NCBI RefSeq assembly: GCF_938015785.1
Contig: NZ_CALLWC010000028.1
Coordinates: forward strand, 1-42,078
DNA length: 42,078 nucleotides
From: an uncultured Campylobacter sp.
GTDB lineage: Bacteria; Campylobacterota; Campylobacteria; Campylobacterales; Campylobacteraceae
Direction: 5' to 3'
Shown here: in pieces, positions 7,527 through 15,959 of the stretch
How positions within the stretch are numbered: position 1 is the stretch's first letter
How the letters are laid out: every line of letters begins with the position of its first letter
Notes under the pieces: model-generated
What the model was told of the DNA's origin: nothing
Databases searched by the model: none
What the model saw: the letters and a program-made list of their open reading frames with translations, nothing else
Position numbers and translations under genes: made by a program

Positions 7527-8018
7527 TTGCACGCGCGATAGCCGCGGCGCTTGGAATTTATGCGCAATTCCTCTTTTCATCGGCATTTAACCCATGTAGA
7601 ATATCGCTGTTTCAAACATACGCCGCTCGGATCTTTTCTTTACCTAGCTGTAATGAAAACCGCTATACTGGAATCCGAGCTTTTTTATGACACTTTCAGT
7701 GCGAGTGCCGAGCGACATACGAAACCGCCGCGCCAAATTTCAGGTCCGCACCACTAAATTCTTATTTCGGCTTAGCATCGACGTAAAGATCGCAACCGAG
7801 CATTAAGCCCACATTCTCCAATATCGCTAAAATTTATCCTGCATCATAGTTTAACCCAAAGGCGTCTTAGTCCGTTTTGTTAGAATTTAAAACACAAAAA
7901 GTGCGTGTAAATTTTATTTATAGTCCGCATAAAAAGCTTTGCAAAACCTAAAAATTTTATGAAATTTCATCTGTTCTCAATACGTGGCATCCACCTTAGT
8001 AATTTAAATCGCTGAATC
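7527..8018. other. Gene-poor stretch
   Basis: No convincing gene is present. The one longer open frame (7551-7757, plus) has no recognisable protein character and no good ribosome site. An inverted repeat, GCTCGGAT (7625-7632) with ATCCGAGC (7673-7680) followed by six T residues, looks like a terminator for the preceding gene or for an unseen small RNA. The right part continues into a decayed reverse-strand ORF. Confidence 0.5.
7625..7686 (+). terminator. Possible terminator (8-bp stem plus T6)
   Basis: GCTCGGAT at 7625-7632 pairs with ATCCGAGC at 7673-7680, and TTTTTT follows at 7681-7686. The 40-nt loop is long for an intrinsic terminator. It lies about 100 nt after the L,D-transpeptidase-family gene and could end that transcript. 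Confidence 0.35.
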
Positions 8019-8215
8019 CTAGACCACAATCGCAGCGATGTATTCGACTCCCATCTTGCTTGCAAAGTGCTCTTCATCGTGCCTGTGACTGCCCCGCTCT
8101 AGCCGTCTAAATTTAATTCCGACAGACCGAAGCCGTATTTTAAAATTCCGTCGTGCCCGATAGGCCTGATATAATTTTCATCTAAATTTCGCTCCGCGAT
8201 AAGCCTTTTTTTATC
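8019..8215 (-). pseudogene. Decayed reverse-strand ORF, family unknown
   Basis: The reverse strand reads like real protein in two adjoining frames: SDKKRLIAERNLDENYIR then PIGHDGILKYGFGLSELNL in one, and RLERGSHRHDEEHFASKM then GVEYIAAIVV and a stop (8019-8021) in the other. The change of frame falls near 8106. No start codon remains and the 5' end runs into the nfu promoter. I do not recognise the family. The protein-like composition over about 65 codons with one frameshift suggests a dead gene end. Confidence 0.45.
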
Positions 8216-8224
8216 GCTTTTGGA

Positions 8225-8230
8225 TATAAT
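8225..8230 (+). promoter_or_regulatory. -10 box upstream of nfu
   Basis: TATAAT lies 28 bp before the nfu start, with T-rich DNA upstream and an AAGGA ribosome site at about 8247. It is probably the promoter of the nfu-hypothetical-murE group. Confidence 0.55.
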
Positions 8231-8257
8231 GCGCCAAAACTAAAATAAGGAATTTTA

Positions 8258-8524
8258 ATGATACCATTTACAGACGAAGAGCTTCTGGCCCCGGTACAAG
8301 ATAGCTTGGAGTTAATCCGACCGATGCTGCAAAACGACGGCGGCGATATGAAGCTTTTAGGCATAAAAAACGGCGTCGTCTATGTCCGCCTTACCGGGCA
8401 TTGCCACGGCTGCGCCGCAAGTGCGCAGACCCTAAAATACGGCGTCGAGCGCCATCTTCGCATGGATATTCACCCCGAGCTTAGCGTCGTAAACATCCCC
8501 GAAGGCGAAGAGTTTGAATTATAA
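8258..8524 (+). CDS. nfu: NifU-like Fe-S scaffold (Nfu domain)
   Basis: 88 aa, a stand-alone NifU C-terminal domain. IRPMLQNDGGDMKLLGI and the CHGC motif (C49, C52), which holds a labile [4Fe-4S] cluster between two monomers, are diagnostic. It carries or delivers clusters to Fe-S proteins in the cytoplasm. The next gene begins inside its last codons, so they are translationally coupled. Confidence 0.93.
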   Translation: MIPFTDEELLAPVQDSLELIRPMLQNDGGDMKLLGIKNGVVYVRLTGHCHGCAASAQTLKYGVERHLRMDIHPELSVVNIPEGEEFEL

Positions 8525-9062
8525 AAAGCTGGGGCTAAAAGCCTTTTCGCGCGGAGAATTTGAGCTTGCGAAGCTGTATTTTTCACTCGCCTACGAAAAA
8601 AGCGGCGAGGAGGAAATTCTATTTTTGCTTGAGCTTTGCCAGACCGCGCTGGCAGACCGCGAAGAAGCGCTTATGCTCTTTGATTTTTATAACCTTAGCC
8701 CCAAAACTCAAACCGCGGAGCTTTTTAAAATTTTAAATTCCATCAACGAAAAAATCGCGAACGAAGCAGCCTCAGAACCCGGCGCCGAGGATGAGATCGC
8801 CGTTATCGCCTATGCCGATTTTATGCGAGCGGTAGGTCAAAAGGGCTTTAAAGACGCCTTCGAATCGATCATTTTTTCCTCCAAAATCGCTATTTCGGAC
8901 AAAAGCGAGATGATAGAATTTTTAGAAAATTTGATAGAAAACGGCTACTACGAAATGGGGCTTAATTACGTCGAGAGCTCGGCTGCTGCGTACGCAGGCG
9001 ATGAGCGCTTCGAAGCGTTGATACAAAAAATCAAAAATCATGAAAATACGACTCGAAAATAG
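8514..9062 (+). CDS. Conserved hypothetical helical (TPR-like) protein
   Basis: 182 aa, rich in Glu, Leu and Ala, helical throughout. The first 60 residues (KLGLKAFSRGEFELAKLYFS and what follows) resemble a tetratricopeptide unit. The start is TTG, chosen because the frame begins there and overlaps nfu by 11 bp; no better start follows. It overlaps murE by 23 bp. From memory, Campylobacter genomes carry a hypothetical gene at this position between nfu and murE. Function unknown; a protein-binding role is only a guess. Confidence 0.7.
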   Translation: MNYKKLGLKAFSRGEFELAKLYFSLAYEKSGEEEILFLLELCQTALADREEALMLFDFYNLSPKTQTAELFKILNSINEKIANEAASEPGAEDEIAVIAYADFMRAVGQKGFKDAFESIIFSSKIAISDKSEMIEFLENLIENGYYEMGLNYVESSAAAYAGDERFEALIQKIKNHENTTRK

Positions 9063-10350
9063 CTTTATCACCGACAACTCCGCCGAGTGCGAGGCGGGCT
9101 GCTTTTTTATGCACACGAGCGCGAACGCTAAATTCCAAGCCGAAGCGGCGCAAAAAGGCGCGCAGATCATCTCTATCGCGCAAGCAAAGGAACTTTTAAA
9201 TATTAATCCGCGTATCAAAATCGTTGGCATCACGGGCACCAACGGCAAGACCACGACCGCCGCGGCGATCTATTCGACGCTGCTGGATCTGGGCTTTAGC
9301 TGCGGTTTAAGCGGCACGCGCGGTGCCTTCATAAACGAGCGCAGAATCGACGAGAAAGGGCTTACGACGAGCTCGGTTTTTAAGACGATGAGCTATCTTT
9401 ACGAAGCCAGCAAGCAGGGTTGCGAGTACTTCGTCATGGAGGTTAGCTCACACGCAATTGCGCAAAACCGCATAGAAGGGTTAAATTTTGCGCTTAAAAT
9501 TTTTACGAATTTAAGCCAAGATCATCTCGATTATCACGGCAGCATGCAAGAATACGCGGCAGTCAAGAGCTCGTTTTTCGCCGACGACGCGCCAAAGCTC
9601 ATAAACGCCGACGATGGGCACATTAAATTTAACCCCGCAAACGCCCTTACCTACGGCATCAAAAACGCCGCGAGCTTCAGCGTGAGCGGATACGGGCTAA
9701 AGGGCGGTATCGACGCGCTCGTGCACACTCCAAACGGCGATAATGCGCAGCTGCAAAGCGATCTCATCGGCGAGTTTAATCTCTACAACCTTACTGCGGC
9801 GTTTGCGGCGGTTAAAATTCTAACTAAGCTGCCGAACGAGGAGATCGCAAAAGCTCTGACAAACTTCGGCGGCGTCGAGGGTCGCGTGCAGATCGTAAAT
9901 AAAAATCCGCTTGTAATCGTCGATTTCGCTCATACCCCAGACGGCATCGAAAAGGTGCTAAACGCGCTGCGTGCAAGCGGCGAGATCATCGCGGTTTTCG
10001 GCGCGGGAGGCGATCGCGACCACGGTAAGCGTCCGAAAATGGGCGCTATCGCCGAGCACTTTGCTAAAATCTGCATCGTTACGAGCGATAACCCGCGCAG
10101 CGAGGATCCCGACGAAATAATCGAGCAAATTTGCACCGGTATGCGCCGAAAAGATAAAATTTTAAAGATCGCAGATCGCAAAGAGGCTATCGCGCGCGCG
10201 CTAGATCTTGCCAAAAACGGCGAGATGATCGCTATTTTGGGCAAAGGCGACGAGACCTACCAAGAGATCAAGGGCATGAAGCATCCTTTCAGCGACAAAC
10301 AGGTCGTAAGCGAGCTCGTCACGGCGCGAGGTGAGTCAAATTTAGACTAA
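9040..10350 (+). CDS. murE: UDP-MurNAc-Ala-Glu:DAP ligase MurE
   Basis: 436 aa. It adds meso-diaminopimelate to UDP-MurNAc-L-Ala-D-Glu in the cytoplasm. The ATP loop is GITGTNGKTTT (63-73); the Mur-ligase centre has MEVSSHAIAQNR and NLSQDHLDYHG. DNPR (350-353) is the motif selecting meso-DAP rather than lysine, in line with dapF in the same window. It is shorter than the E. coli enzyme (about 495 aa), mostly through a reduced N-terminal domain. It lacks a clear ribosome site and overlaps the previous gene by 23 bp, so translational coupling is likely. Confidence 0.96.
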   Translation: MKIRLENSFITDNSAECEAGCFFMHTSANAKFQAEAAQKGAQIISIAQAKELLNINPRIKIVGITGTNGKTTTAAAIYSTLLDLGFSCGLSGTRGAFINERRIDEKGLTTSSVFKTMSYLYEASKQGCEYFVMEVSSHAIAQNRIEGLNFALKIFTNLSQDHLDYHGSMQEYAAVKSSFFADDAPKLINADDGHIKFNPANALTYGIKNAASFSVSGYGLKGGIDALVHTPNGDNAQLQSDLIGEFNLYNLTAAFAAVKILTKLPNEEIAKALTNFGGVEGRVQIVNKNPLVIVDFAHTPDGIEKVLNALRASGEIIAVFGAGGDRDHGKRPKMGAIAEHFAKICIVTSDNPRSEDPDEIIEQICTGMRRKDKILKIADRKEAIARALDLAKNGEMIAILGKGDETYQEIKGMKHPFSDKQVVSELVTARGESNLD

Positions 10351-10366
10351 ATTTAAAGGATGGCCA

Positions 10367-10714
10367 ATGAAAATCGAAATTTTATCAAGCAAAATCCACC
10401 GTGCGCGCGTGACGGACGCCAACCTCAACTACGTAGGCTCCATTACGATCGGGCCCGAGCTCATCGAGGCTGCGGGGCTTTGCGAATACCAAAAAGTAGA
10501 GATCCTAAACGTCAATAACGGCGAGCGCTTCGCTACCTACGTGATCCGCGGTGAGAAAAAGGGCGAGATCTGCCTAAACGGCGCAGCCGCGCGCAAAGTC
10601 TGCGTCGGCGACGTCGTCATCATCGTGGCTTACGCACAGATGAGCGCCAAAAAAGCAAGAAGCTTCAAGCCTAAAATCGTGCAGGTAAACGAAAAAAACC
10701 AAATAACGGAGTAA
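10367..10714 (+). CDS. panD: Aspartate 1-decarboxylase
   Basis: 115 aa. It makes beta-alanine from aspartate for pantothenate/CoA synthesis. The precursor self-cleaves between Gly24 and Ser25 (NYVGSITIG) to give the pyruvoyl cofactor; that site, the early HRARVTDANLNY and the INGAAA-like LNGAAARKV are all present. AAAGGATGG precedes the ATG. It sits between murE and ybaB, two bases before the latter. Together with coaE farther right, two CoA-pathway genes lie in this window, though not linked. Confidence 0.96.
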   Translation: MKIEILSSKIHRARVTDANLNYVGSITIGPELIEAAGLCEYQKVEILNVNNGERFATYVIRGEKKGEICLNGAAARKVCVGDVVIIVAYAQMSAKKARSFKPKIVQVNEKNQITE

Positions 10715-10716
10715 AG

Positions 10717-11046
10717 ATGTTTGAAGGAATGGATTTTTCGAAAATGGGGCAGATGCTCGATCAGATGCAGGCCAAGGCTAAGCAGATCGAGGAGGAGAAT
10801 GCGCGCAAGGAATTTACCGTAAAATCGGGCGCGGGCATGGTCGCCATCAGACTAAACGGCGCGGGCGAGGTGCTTGATTTAAGCATCGACGATAGCCTTT
10901 TTAGCGATAAAGAGAGCTTGCAGATCCTGCTAATCTCAGCGATAGGCGACGCGATAAAACTTGTCGAAAACGAAAAGAAAGGCGCCGCAGCGTCCATGCT
11001 AGGAGGGCTCGGCGGCCTAGGCAATCTGCTCGGCGATAAGGGCTGA
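10717..11046 (+). CDS. ybaB: YbaB/EbfC family nucleoid-associated protein
   Basis: 109 aa. It has an N-terminal helix with KMGQMLDQMQAKAKQIEEEN, a central strand-rich part (VKSGAGMVAIRLNGAGEVLDLSID) and a Gly-rich tail (MLGGLGGLGNLLGDKG). The family forms tweezer-like dimers that bind DNA. It follows panD by two bases with GGAG as ribosome site. As I recall C. jejuni, a PDZ-domain gene sits between ybaB and ispA; here only about 317 bp without a clear gene are found. Confidence 0.92.
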   Translation: MFEGMDFSKMGQMLDQMQAKAKQIEEENARKEFTVKSGAGMVAIRLNGAGEVLDLSIDDSLFSDKESLQILLISAIGDAIKLVENEKKGAAASMLGGLGGLGNLLGDKG

Positions 11047-11363
11047 GGCGGTAAATTTAAACAGACCGGTCGGATAAAATTTTAAAATTTTATAGTTTTA
11101 AATTTCGCGAAACAGCCGATCAGGGGGTTTAAAATTTACAAGCGACGGTCGCGACGTGTTTCGATCGTTTCGCCTCTGCGCGAACATAAAAAAGATAAAA
11201 TTTAAACGACGCACAAGGGTAGCCAGATACCTAAAACGGGTAACGCAAAGTGCGAACGCGACAAGCGAAATGAGCGTAAAAACTGATAAGTACAAACAAA
11301 GAAAAGCAGCCGAACGAGCGCGTAAAAAGCAGCTCTAAAGCCCAACCATGCGATAGGAATTTG
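11047..11363. other. Intergenic gap between ybaB and ispA
   Basis: Holds AAATTT/AAAATTTT-rich DNA. A short open frame at 11156-11338 (plus, GTG start) would encode a 60-aa, extremely basic peptide ending in KAAERARKKQL; it has no convincing ribosome site and I do not accept it as a gene. No terminator with a T-run is evident. Confidence 0.45.
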
Positions 11364-12215
11364 ATGGATATTTTAGAAAAATTTAAAGACTACTTGAAAC
11401 AAAATGAGCTGAAGGCGCCGAGCTTTCATCCGTACTTCGAGGAGGCGCTCAATTACATGCTGCAAGCGGGCGGCAAGCACTTTCGCGCGCAGCTGCTGCT
11501 AGGCGTCGTCTCGGCGGTGGATGAGCGGCGCTTTGAGGGCGCGCTGGCGATCGCGATGGCGCTTGAGATGATCCACACCTACTCGCTTATCCACGACGAT
11601 CTGCCCGCGATGGACGATGCAGATCTGCGCCGCGGGCGGCCGAGCCTGCATAAAAAATACGACGAGGTCACGGCGATTTTAGTGGGCGACGCGCTAAATA
11701 CAGACGCATTTTTGATCGCCGCGAGCGCAAATTTAAGCGATGAGATCAAGATAAAATGCATTAAAACTCTAGCGCGAAACGCAGGCAGCAGCGGCATGGT
11801 ACTGGGTCAGGCGATCGATTGCCGTTTTGAAAACAGCCCGCTAAAGCAAAGCGAGCTTGAGTTTTTGCATCTACATAAAACTGGCGCGCTCATCGCCGCG
11901 GCGTTTGAGCTAGGCGCCATAATCGGCGGGCTAAATGACGAGCTCGCGCATGAGCTTTATAAGATCGGCCTGAAATTAGGGCTTATGTTTCAGATCGAGG
12001 ATGATATCATTGACGCCACAGGCGACGAAGCAAGCGCAGGCAAGCCCGTAGGAGCGGACGGCGCGAAAAATTCCTTCGTAAATTTACTCGGACTTGCGGG
12101 CGCTAGAAGCTACAAGCAGCGCCTAATAGACGAGGTAAGCGGCGCGATGAGCGGCTATGATGCGAGCCTGCGCAATTTGGTTTTAAATTTGATAGAAAAA
12201 TACCTGAAAGGATGA
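11364..12215 (+). CDS. ispA: Farnesyl/geranyl diphosphate synthase (IspA-type)
   Basis: 283 aa from the ATG at 11364; a TTG one codon earlier is an alternative, and AGGAA at 11355 fits either. First aspartate-rich motif DDLPAMDDADLRRG, second motif DDIID, plus GGKHFRAQL and HTYSLIHDD identify a trans-prenyl diphosphate synthase that condenses IPP with allylic diphosphates in the cytoplasm. The small size and DDxxxxD first motif match bacterial FPP synthases. It lies 3 bp before tkt, as in C. jejuni. Confidence 0.94.
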   Translation: MDILEKFKDYLKQNELKAPSFHPYFEEALNYMLQAGGKHFRAQLLLGVVSAVDERRFEGALAIAMALEMIHTYSLIHDDLPAMDDADLRRGRPSLHKKYDEVTAILVGDALNTDAFLIAASANLSDEIKIKCIKTLARNAGSSGMVLGQAIDCRFENSPLKQSELEFLHLHKTGALIAAAFELGAIIGGLNDELAHELYKIGLKLGLMFQIEDDIIDATGDEASAGKPVGADGAKNSFVNLLGLAGARSYKQRLIDEVSGAMSGYDASLRNLVLNLIEKYLKG

Positions 12216-12218
12216 AAA

Positions 12219-14147
12219 ATGTCGAGCGAGCAGCTAAGTAAAATTTCAAATACGATCAAATTTCTAAGCGCGGATATGATCCAAAGCGCCAACTCAGGCC
12301 ATCCCGGCACGCCGATGGGGCTAAGCGACGTAATGAGCGTCTTTATGAGCAAGGTCCGCCACAACCCCAAAAATCCCGCGTGGCTAAACCGCGACCGCGT
12401 CGTATTCTCAGGCGGGCACGCAAGCGCGCTCGTGTATAGCTACCTCTATCTTAGCGGATATGATTTGAGTATGGACGATCTGAAAAGCTTCAGGCGCCTA
12501 CACTCCAAAACCCCGGGCCACCCGGAGATCACTACTCCGGGCGTCGAGATCGCTACCGGACCGCTCGGTCAGGGCGTCGCAAACGCGGTCGGATTTGCGA
12601 TGGCCGCGAAATACGCCGCGCATCTACTAAACGAGGAAGGTAACGAGATCATCGATCACCGCGTCTATTGCTTCTGCGGCGACGGCGATCTACAGGAGGG
12701 CATCAGCTACGAAGCGTGCGCGCTTGCGGGCAGACATAACCTCGATAATCTCACGATAATTTATGATTCTAATGGCATTACGATCGACGGTAGCACCGAT
12801 ATCTCGTGGTTTGAGGATGTGAAGGTGCGATTTGAAGCGCAGGGCTTTGAGGTCGCGCGCATCGACGGGCATAATTTCGATCAGATAGAATTCGTCCTTG
12901 ACGAGGTCAAAAACAAAACCAAGCCCTACCTCATCATCGCAAACACCACGATCGGCAAGGGGGCGCTAGAGCTTGAGGGCACAGCCAAGACGCACGGCGC
13001 GCCGCTTGGAGAGGAGCTGCTTGCGCGCGCTAAGCAAAGCCTGGGCTTTGATCCCGCCCAAAGCTTCGTCGTAAGCGAGGACGTGCTTTTTGCGACGCGC
13101 GCTGCGGTCGAGAGGGGCGATTTAGAGGAGCGGCTTTGGAAGGAGAAGCTTGCGAAGCTAAGCGATGAAAAAAGAGCGCTTTTAAACGAGCTTTTAAATC
13201 CCGATTTTAGCAAGATAGAATTCCCCGATTTTAACGGGCTTAAGGTCGCCACGCGCGATAGCAACGGCAAAATTTTAAACGCTATCGCAAACGCGGTGCC
13301 CGGCTTTTTGGGCGGAAGCGCCGATTTGGCGGCATCGAATAAGACCGAGCTAAAAGGCGGCGGCGACTTTCCGTGCGGCAAAAATTTACACTTCGGCATC
13401 CGCGAGCACGCGATGGCGGCGATCGGCAACGCCTTCGCGAGATACGGGCTTTTCATTCCGTTCAGCGCGACGTTTTTTATCTTCAGCGATTATCTCAAGA
13501 CGGGCTCGCGGCTCGCGGCGCTGATGGGCTTGCGCCACTACTTCGTCTTCACGCACGACAGCATCGGCGTGGGCGAGGATGGACCTACGCACGAGCCTAT
13601 CGAGCAGCTTAGCACCTTCCGCGCGATGCCAGACTTCTACACCTTCCGCCCCGCAGACGGCAACGAAAACGTAAAATGCTGGCGCACGGCGCTTGCTCTG
13701 AATGCGCCCGCGGCGTTCGTCTGCTCGCGCCAAGGGCTTGAGCCGCTACCTAAGGCGGTTTTGGGCGACGTGCAAAACGGCGCGTATCTGCTAAGGCAAA
13801 GCAAAGAGGCGCAAATCACGCTCATCGGAAGCGGCAGCGAGGTCTCGCTCTGCCTAAAAGCGGCGGCGATCCTGCAAGAGCAAGGCATCGGCGCAAACGT
13901 CGTAAGCGCGCCGTGCTTCGAGCTTTTGTGCGAGCAGGACGCTGATTATCTGGCGCAAATCCTAGAGCCGCAAACTAAAATTTTAGCCGTCGAAGCCGCA
14001 AGTGCGCTTGAGTGGTATAAATTTGCAGACGCGGTACACGGCATGCAAAGCTTCGGCGAGAGCGGCAACGCGAGCGAGCTATTTAAGCTTTTCGGCTTCA
14101 CCGACGTCGCGATCGCAAAAGAAGCAAGGGGGCTTTTAGAGCAGTAG
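12219..14147 (+). CDS. tkt: Transketolase
   Basis: 642 aa. It moves two-carbon ketol units between sugar phosphates using thiamine diphosphate. NSGHPGTPMGLSDV at the N-terminus, the ThDP motif beginning GDGDLQEGISYEA, DSNGITIDG, and the central GIREHAMAAIGNAFARYG with HDSIGVGEDGPTHEPIEQL are all present, so all three domains are intact. AAGGATG is the ribosome site, within the ispA end. Many long antisense frames across this gene come from its GC-rich third positions. Confidence 0.97.
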   Translation: MSSEQLSKISNTIKFLSADMIQSANSGHPGTPMGLSDVMSVFMSKVRHNPKNPAWLNRDRVVFSGGHASALVYSYLYLSGYDLSMDDLKSFRRLHSKTPGHPEITTPGVEIATGPLGQGVANAVGFAMAAKYAAHLLNEEGNEIIDHRVYCFCGDGDLQEGISYEACALAGRHNLDNLTIIYDSNGITIDGSTDISWFEDVKVRFEAQGFEVARIDGHNFDQIEFVLDEVKNKTKPYLIIANTTIGKGALELEGTAKTHGAPLGEELLARAKQSLGFDPAQSFVVSEDVLFATRAAVERGDLEERLWKEKLAKLSDEKRALLNELLNPDFSKIEFPDFNGLKVATRDSNGKILNAIANAVPGFLGGSADLAASNKTELKGGGDFPCGKNLHFGIREHAMAAIGNAFARYGLFIPFSATFFIFSDYLKTGSRLAALMGLRHYFVFTHDSIGVGEDGPTHEPIEQLSTFRAMPDFYTFRPADGNENVKCWRTALALNAPAAFVCSRQGLEPLPKAVLGDVQNGAYLLRQSKEAQITLIGSGSEVSLCLKAAAILQEQGIGANVVSAPCFELLCEQDADYLAQILEPQTKILAVEAASALEWYKFADAVHGMQSFGESGNASELFKLFGFTDVAIAKEARGLLEQ

Positions 14148-14162
14148 CGAAAAGGGTAAAAT

Positions 14163-14585
14163 TTGAGCGAAAAAATCAAAATTTCGTATTTAGACGGATT
14201 TAAAATTTATGGGTTAAAAGCCCGCACGAAAAATGCGGACGAGCTAGGCGGGAGCGGTAAAATTCCCGCACTGTGGGTAAAATTTATGAAAGAGTGCTAT
14301 GACGGGCAGAGCGAGATCTACGGCGTCTATTATGATTACGAAGACGGCAACGACGGGCTTTACGATATATTTATCGGCACCAAAGCGCCCCGCAGCGACG
14401 AAACCTTGGAGATCAAAAGCGGCAAATACGCCGTTTTTAGTTTCCCAAATGAGCCGCAAAACGTAGCAAAGTTTTGGAGCAAAATTTGGAGCTTTTTTGA
14501 GGCCGGCGAACTAAAAAGAGTGTTTGGAACGGATTTTGAGTTTTACGGCGGAGACGAGATCAAAATTTTCATCTCGGTTTTGTAG
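14163..14585 (+). CDS. GyrI-like / effector-binding domain protein
   Basis: 140 aa. IPALWVKFMKECY, IYGVYYDYED, YDIFIGTKAP and KYAVFSFPNEPQNVAKFW match the GyrI-like small-molecule-binding fold found in AraC-type effector domains and SOUL proteins, here without a DNA-binding domain. The start is TTG, supported by AAAGGG 6 nt upstream. It lies 15 bp after tkt and is probably co-transcribed. The ligand is unknown. Confidence 0.75.
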   Translation: MSEKIKISYLDGFKIYGLKARTKNADELGGSGKIPALWVKFMKECYDGQSEIYGVYYDYEDGNDGLYDIFIGTKAPRSDETLEIKSGKYAVFSFPNEPQNVAKFWSKIWSFFEAGELKRVFGTDFEFYGGDEIKIFISVL

Positions 14586-14878
14586 GGCGGCGCATGAAAT
14601 TTATAAACGGCGGGTGATTTTTCGCCGCCGCGACGATATGCTTTTGCGTAAAATTTCATCCATAAAGCGGTAAATTCCGTGCCCAAAACTACGCGCGAAA
14701 GCAAATTTTATGCCCAAAGCCGCACCGAGTCGTACCTTAAGCCGTGGTTTAAAACAAAATCTAAATTTGCGCCGTTGAATTCCACCCTTCCGCCCGCAAA
14801 ATCAGGCGAAATTTCACGCGGAATTTTATTTTTAAATCTGTTATTAAGCCATTTTTAGCTTAAATTACATTTTCATTC

Positions 14879-14966
14879 GGGTAGATGTCCGAGCGGTCGA
14901 AGGAGCGCGCCTCGAAAGCGCGTAAGGCGTCAGCCTTCTGGGGTTCGAATCCCTATCTACCCGCCA
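14879..14966 (+). tRNA. tRNA-Ser (CGA)
   Basis: The acceptor arms GGGTAGA and TCTACCC pair fully, followed by G and an encoded CCA. The anticodon stem CGCGC/GCGCG encloses the loop CTCGAAA with anticodon CGA. The long variable arm (AAGGCGTCAGCCTT) is typical of class II tRNA-Ser, and GGTTCGAATCC is a good T arm. No repeated 3' end was seen nearby, so there is no evidence of integration here. Confidence 0.97.
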
Positions 14967-15000
14967 TTCATTCAAATTTCACCCAACACTCGGGAGCTAG

Positions 15001-15549
15001 ATGAGCAATAAACTCCTTTCGATGAGCCTGCAAGAGCTGTGGCGGCTCTTTCCGATACGTCTAGTGCCGCACGATCCGCGCTGGAGCGAATACTTTAGGC
15101 AGGAGCGCGAAATTCTGCGCGGCCTGCTGCAAGATCATGGCGAGATCAAGATCCACCATATCGGCAGCACCGCGGTAAGCGGGATCCGGGCGAAGCCAAT
15201 TGTAGATATTTTGATCGAGTGCTCGGATATTTCCACCGCCAAGCAGCGCCTGGTAGAGGCTGGCTATCTGCTAATGAGCGAAAGCAAGAGCCGCTGCAGT
15301 CTAAATAAGGGCTACACCGAAGCAGGATTTGCCGAGCGCGTTTTTCACGTGCATATGCGAAATTTCGGCGATACAGATGAGATATTTTTTAGAGATTTTT
15401 TGCGGGCGAATGCTGATATCGCCGAGCGGTATGAGGCGCTCAAATTAGAGCTTTGTAAGCGTTTCGAGTTCGACCGAGACGCCTATACTGCCGCAAAAAG
15501 CGAATTCGTGCTTAAATTTACGCGTATTGCTAAAGAAAACTCGAAATAA
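15001..15549 (+). CDS. GrpB family protein (UPF0157, nucleotidyltransferase fold)
   Basis: 182 aa. LVPHDPRWSEYFRQE, HHIGSTAVSGIRAKPIVDIL and YEALKLELCKRFEFDRDAYTAAKSEFV are hallmark segments of the GrpB family. GSTAVSGIRAKPIVDI resembles the GS-DhD active site of nucleotidyltransferases. Function is not established. It stands alone between the tRNA and a convergent operon; a GGAG site lies just before the ATG. Confidence 0.9.
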   Translation: MSNKLLSMSLQELWRLFPIRLVPHDPRWSEYFRQEREILRGLLQDHGEIKIHHIGSTAVSGIRAKPIVDILIECSDISTAKQRLVEAGYLLMSESKSRCSLNKGYTEAGFAERVFHVHMRNFGDTDEIFFRDFLRANADIAERYEALKLELCKRFEFDRDAYTAAKSEFVLKFTRIAKENSK

Positions 15550-15895
15550 CCGCATAAATTTATCATCTGCGTAGAGGCTCGCTAGCTAAAAGCGATAAAA
15601 CGTCCAAATTTTATAAATGAAATGGGTAGATGGTAGCCGCACATTGCAGATTAGTTTTTATAAAATTTTGATCGTGATTTAAATTTATATGGCAGCCGTC
15701 CAGCTATCGACAGATAAAATTTTACAAATCCAGCTAGCAGCAAAGTTGCTCATAAAAAATGCGCCCATATAACCGCATCGAACAAAACAGAGACTCGTCT
15801 TAGCGCCTCGATACAAGTTTAAATTTAAAAGCCTATGCGCCGTAAATTTTAAATATTCCGCTAAAACATCGGCTCATAAACTCGCTAAATTTAAA
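15550..15895. other. Intergenic stretch without a gene
   Basis: About 350 bp of AAATTT-rich DNA with no open frame of protein character on either strand. It separates grpB from the convergent PLP-enzyme operon and ends in the hairpin at 15896-15922. Confidence 0.5.
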
Positions 15896-15922
15896 GCGGC
15901 GGGATTTAAAATTCCTCGCCGC
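15896..15922 (-). terminator. Hairpin after the ridA/PLP-enzyme operon
   Basis: On the minus strand GCGGCGAGGA pairs with TCCCGCCGC (one bulge) and is followed by TTTAAATTT. It lies about 40-60 nt after the stop of the PLP enzyme gene, so it is a likely terminator. Confidence 0.45.
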
Positions 15923-15959
15923 TAGCTAGCCGCGTAAATTCCACGCCGAGCGCTTAAAT

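Noticed and set aside
7551..7757. 68-aa open frame on the plus strand
   Set aside because: No ribosome site, unusual composition and no family character; lies in decayed DNA.
11156..11338. 60-aa very basic frame before ispA
   Set aside because: GTG start without ribosome site; a Lys/Arg-rich product can arise from AAA/CGC-rich non-coding DNA. Noted only as part of the gap.
12926..13456. 176-aa antisense frame within tkt
   Set aside because: Mirror of a GC-rich coding frame; Ser/Pro/Lys-biased product typical of antisense shadows.
14879..14966. tRNA-Ser as attachment site of an island
   Set aside because: No integrase and no repeated tRNA 3' end seen downstream; neighbours look chromosomal.
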